Positions 5,951 through 7,633 of a stretch of DNA of 7,633 nt are shown piece by piece; positions within the stretch are counted from its first letter, which is position 1, and every line of letters begins with the position of its first letter. Source of the DNA: an uncultured Gaiellaceae bacterium (GTDB lineage Bacteria > Actinomycetota > Thermoleophilia > Gaiellales > Gaiellaceae). The stretch covers positions 1 through 7,633 of the forward strand of contig CATPAS010000132.1 of assembly GCA_955652075.1 (NCBI GenBank). Direction: 5' to 3'. Made by a program: the position numbers and the translations under genes. The notes beneath the pieces were generated by a model, which was not told the DNA's origin, made no database searches, and worked only from the letters and a program-made list of their open reading frames with translations.

Positions 5951-7335
5951 GGCAATCCTTTCTCGTGCGATTCCTGCTCCGTTGTACCTTCGAACTCTGA
6001 GAGATCTCTGAGAGCGGGCAGCTCGATGGTGAAGCGCGCTCCTATGACGTATGCCCGGCCGCCGTGGCGTTCGGCCGTAGCCCGCACGATTGCCAGCCCG
6101 AGCCCTGAGCCGGACTTGCCGTGGTGGCCGCGCCAGAAGCGCTCGAAGGCCCGCTCGCTTTCGTAGGGCTGGAGCCCCGGGCCTTCGTCGGTCACCGTCA
6201 GCCGTGCAAGCCCGTTGTCGCCCGCGACGGCAATCGTGATGCGGCCGTCCGCCGGCCCGTACCGGCGGCCATTCTGGAGGAGATTTTCGACTGCGCGTCC
6301 AAGTGCAGCCCGGTCGCCGCGCACCACGACCCGCTCGGGCGCGACGACCTCGACTCCGTCCTCGCCTGCGGCGGCGGCAAAGGCAAGCTCGTCGAGGTAC
6401 ACGACCTCCTCGGGCACGGCGGCGTCCGATTCCTCGCGCGAGAGGACGAGCAGGTCGTCTGCGAGTCGAGCGAGCCGTTCCGCATCGTGCTCGAGCTCCT
6501 CGATCACCGCGGGTGTCGCGCCGTGCCGGGCGATGTATGCGACGTTGCCGCGCAGCGCCGTCAGCGGCGTTCTGAGCTCATGGGACGCGTCGGCGAGAAA
6601 GCGCCGTTCGCCGTCGCGTGCGCGTTCGAGGCTCGCCAGCATCGCGTTCAGCGTCCCTGCGAGCTGTCCGACTTCGTCTGCGGACGAAGGCTGAGGCAGC
6701 CTTCGCCGCGAGTCTCCCGTGCGCTCGATCTCCGTTGCCGCGGTCGCGAGCCGGCCGAGAGGTCGCAACGCCCGCCGCATGAGGAGAGCGACGACGCCGG
6801 CGCCGAGCACCGCAGCGAGGACGCCTGCGAGAACAACGAACAGATGCAGGCTTGCGAGCGTTTCTTCCAGGTCTCGCGTGGAGGCCGCGACGACGACAGC
6901 TCCCCCTGCGGCGGGACCGCCGAGGTCGGCCAGAGGGGCCGAGTAGACCCGGATCCGTTCGCTGCCCAGCTTTGCGTACGAGTATCTGGACCGCCCGCTG
7001 CCGATTGCGCTGCTCACAAGCGCGTTGGCCTGCAGGACTCGACCGCCGAGCGAGAGGGAGCGCGCGACGATGTTGCCGCGGCGGTCGACGACTTCGACGA
7101 TCAGCTGTGTTCCGCCGACGGGCGAGTCCAATGCTCCTGGAGTGGTCAGCAGTGCGGGCGCCGATGCGTTCAGCTGGGCGATCTCGACCGCCCGCTGCCT
7201 CAGCGTGTGATCGAGGGTCCGGTTGAGATGGCGTGAAACGAGCAGGCTGATCGCCGCCCCGACGACGACAAGCGAAATCAGGATCCCGAGCGCGGCCGCG
7301 ACGACCGAGCGAAGTTGAAGCGACCGTCCTCTCAC
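5947..7335 (-). CDS. Membrane sensor histidine kinase (HAMP, HisKA, HATPase)
   Basis: 462-residue sensor of a two-component system, partner of the response regulator encoded just upstream. Two membrane helices at about 11-34 and 164-186 flank an extracytoplasmic sensor of about 130 residues containing VEVVDRRGNIVARS, a short PAS/CACHE-like strand pattern that I cannot assign. HAMP follows at about 187-240 (RRALRPLGRLATAATEIE..DEVGQLAGTLNAML). The H-box FLADASHELRTPLTAL gives phospho-acceptor His252. ATPase motifs: N-box NLLQN (Asn351, Asn355), G1 DEGPGL (383-388), F-box AFERFWRG (396-403) and G2 SGSGLGLAIV (408-417). All catalytic residues are present, so it should be active. GTG 7333-7335 overlaps the regulator stop (GTGA), and its TGA overlaps the next gene's GTG. 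Architecture is like actinobacterial MprB- or TcrY-type kinases; the stimulus is unknown, but the following gene makes an envelope signal plausible. Confidence 0.94.
   Translation of the reverse strand: MRGRSLQLRSVVAAALGILISLVVVGAAISLLVSRHLNRTLDHTLRQRAVEIAQLNASAPALLTTPGALDSPVGGTQLIVEVVDRRGNIVARSLSLGGRVLQANALVSSAIGSGRSRYSYAKLGSERIRVYSAPLADLGGPAAGGAVVVAASTRDLEETLASLHLFVVLAGVLAAVLGAGVVALLMRRALRPLGRLATAATEIERTGDSRRRLPQPSSADEVGQLAGTLNAMLASLERARDGERRFLADASHELRTPLTALRGNVAYIARHGATPAVIEELEHDAERLARLADDLLVLSREESDAAVPEEVVYLDELAFAAAAGEDGVEVVAPERVVVRGDRAALGRAVENLLQNGRRYGPADGRITIAVAGDNGLARLTVTDEGPGLQPYESERAFERFWRGHHGKSGSGLGLAIVRATAERHGGRAYVIGARFTIELPALRDLSEFEGTTEQESHEKGLP
5956..5961 (-). promoter_or_regulatory. 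Ribosome binding site of the LolA/RseB-like gene
   Basis: On the minus strand AAAGGA lies 5 nt before GTG 5950. It is the only clear Shine-Dalgarno sequence among the four internal gene starts of this operon. It supports the GTG start and suggests this protein may be made at a level partly independent of coupling to the kinase. Confidence 0.55.
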
Positions 7336-7633
7336 CGGCCGAGCACGAAGCCCACGCCTCGGACCGTCTCGATCAACGGCGGCTCACCGAGCTTGCGGCG
7401 AAGGTACGAGACGTAGCGATCGACTGCGTTGAAGCTTGCGACGGTCCGGCTGCCCCACACGCGTTCGAGGGCGAGGTCGCGGCTGACCACCTGTCCCGGA
7501 TTCCGCAGCAAGAGCTCCAACAGGTCGCCTTCGCGTGCGCTCAAGCCGAGTTCGCGTCCGCCGCGCTGCGCGCGTCGGGAGCCTAGATCGAAGACGACGT
7601 CGCCGTACGCAAGGATCTCGCTCGGCTCACGGC
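7332..7633 (-). CDS. OmpR/PhoB-family response regulator, C-terminal part (partial)
   Basis: The frame enters from the right window edge and ends at TGA 7332-7334, giving 99 visible residues. They make up a complete winged-helix DNA-binding domain: the beta platform EILAYGDVVFDLGSRRAQRGG, then LGLSAREGDLLELLLRNPG, VVSRDLALERVWG, the recognition-helix region SFNAVDRYVSYLRRKLGE, and the wing LIETVRGVGFVLG. An internal TTG at 7544 is not the start, because the conserved platform continues upstream of it to the edge. The receiver domain with the phosphorylated Asp, and the operon promoter, lie outside the window. The 4-nt overlap with the kinase marks it as the cognate regulator; its likely target is this operon itself or other envelope genes, which is inference. 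Confidence 0.92.
   Translation of the reverse strand, partial: REPSEILAYGDVVFDLGSRRAQRGGRELGLSAREGDLLELLLRNPGQVVSRDLALERVWGSRTVASFNAVDRYVSYLRRKLGEPPLIETVRGVGFVLGR

Noticed and set aside
6121..7236. Plus-strand open frame of 371 codons opposite the histidine kinase
   Set aside because: Antisense shadow of a complete kinase with the H-box, N-box and G-boxes; no recognisable protein pattern.
7542..7544. TTG as the start of a small stand-alone DNA-binding protein
   Set aside because: Codons upstream to the window edge keep encoding the OmpR-type winged-helix platform, so this is an internal codon of a longer regulator.

Overview
This is a GC-rich, densely packed bacterial window with GTG starts and 4-nt gene overlaps. 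A PAC2-family gene, a heme A synthase carrying the actinobacterial EFGNR variant motif, and a leaderless-looking promoter all point to Actinomycetota. My best guess is class Thermoleophilia or a relative, from protein flavour rather than any marker gene. The left edge looks like the end of a (probably metagenomic) contig.

Layout. Bases 1 to about 150 encode a piece of an IPT/TIG repeat that stops abruptly where the C-terminal two-thirds of an ApgM-type 2,3-bisphosphoglycerate-independent phosphoglycerate mutase begins in another frame (to 1066). The join looks like an assembly chimera or a recent rearrangement. The gap 1067-1190 holds a compact set of GGGAC/GTCCC palindromes: one perfect 14-bp-arm inverted repeat touching the apgM stop codon, then two 40-bp tandem units. 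The right end of this array runs into the probable leaderless promoter of ctaA. ctaA (1191-2126) is followed, overlapping by 8 nt, by a PAC2-family gene (to 3015) that has no ATG, GTG or TTG where its conserved N-terminus begins and seems to start at ATC.

Converging on this pair, with only 6 bp between stop codons, is a minus-strand operon of five genes filling the rest of the window. In transcription order they are an OmpR-type response regulator (5' end outside the window), an envelope histidine kinase, an exported LolA/RseB-like protein with a DUF4367-like C-terminus, an ABC ATPase and an ABC-2 type permease. All four junctions are the same 4-nt GTGA overlap, so the five proteins are probably translationally coupled.

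Working together: the kinase and regulator form a two-component system physically linked to an ABC-2 exporter. The exported LolA/RseB-like protein between them is well placed either to present a signal to the kinase or to receive a lipidic cargo from the exporter. Both ideas are inference. ctaA supplies heme A for aa3-type cytochrome oxidase, implying aerobic respiration. The function of bacterial PAC2 proteins is not established. No tRNA, rRNA, CRISPR array, transposase or clear intrinsic terminator was seen.
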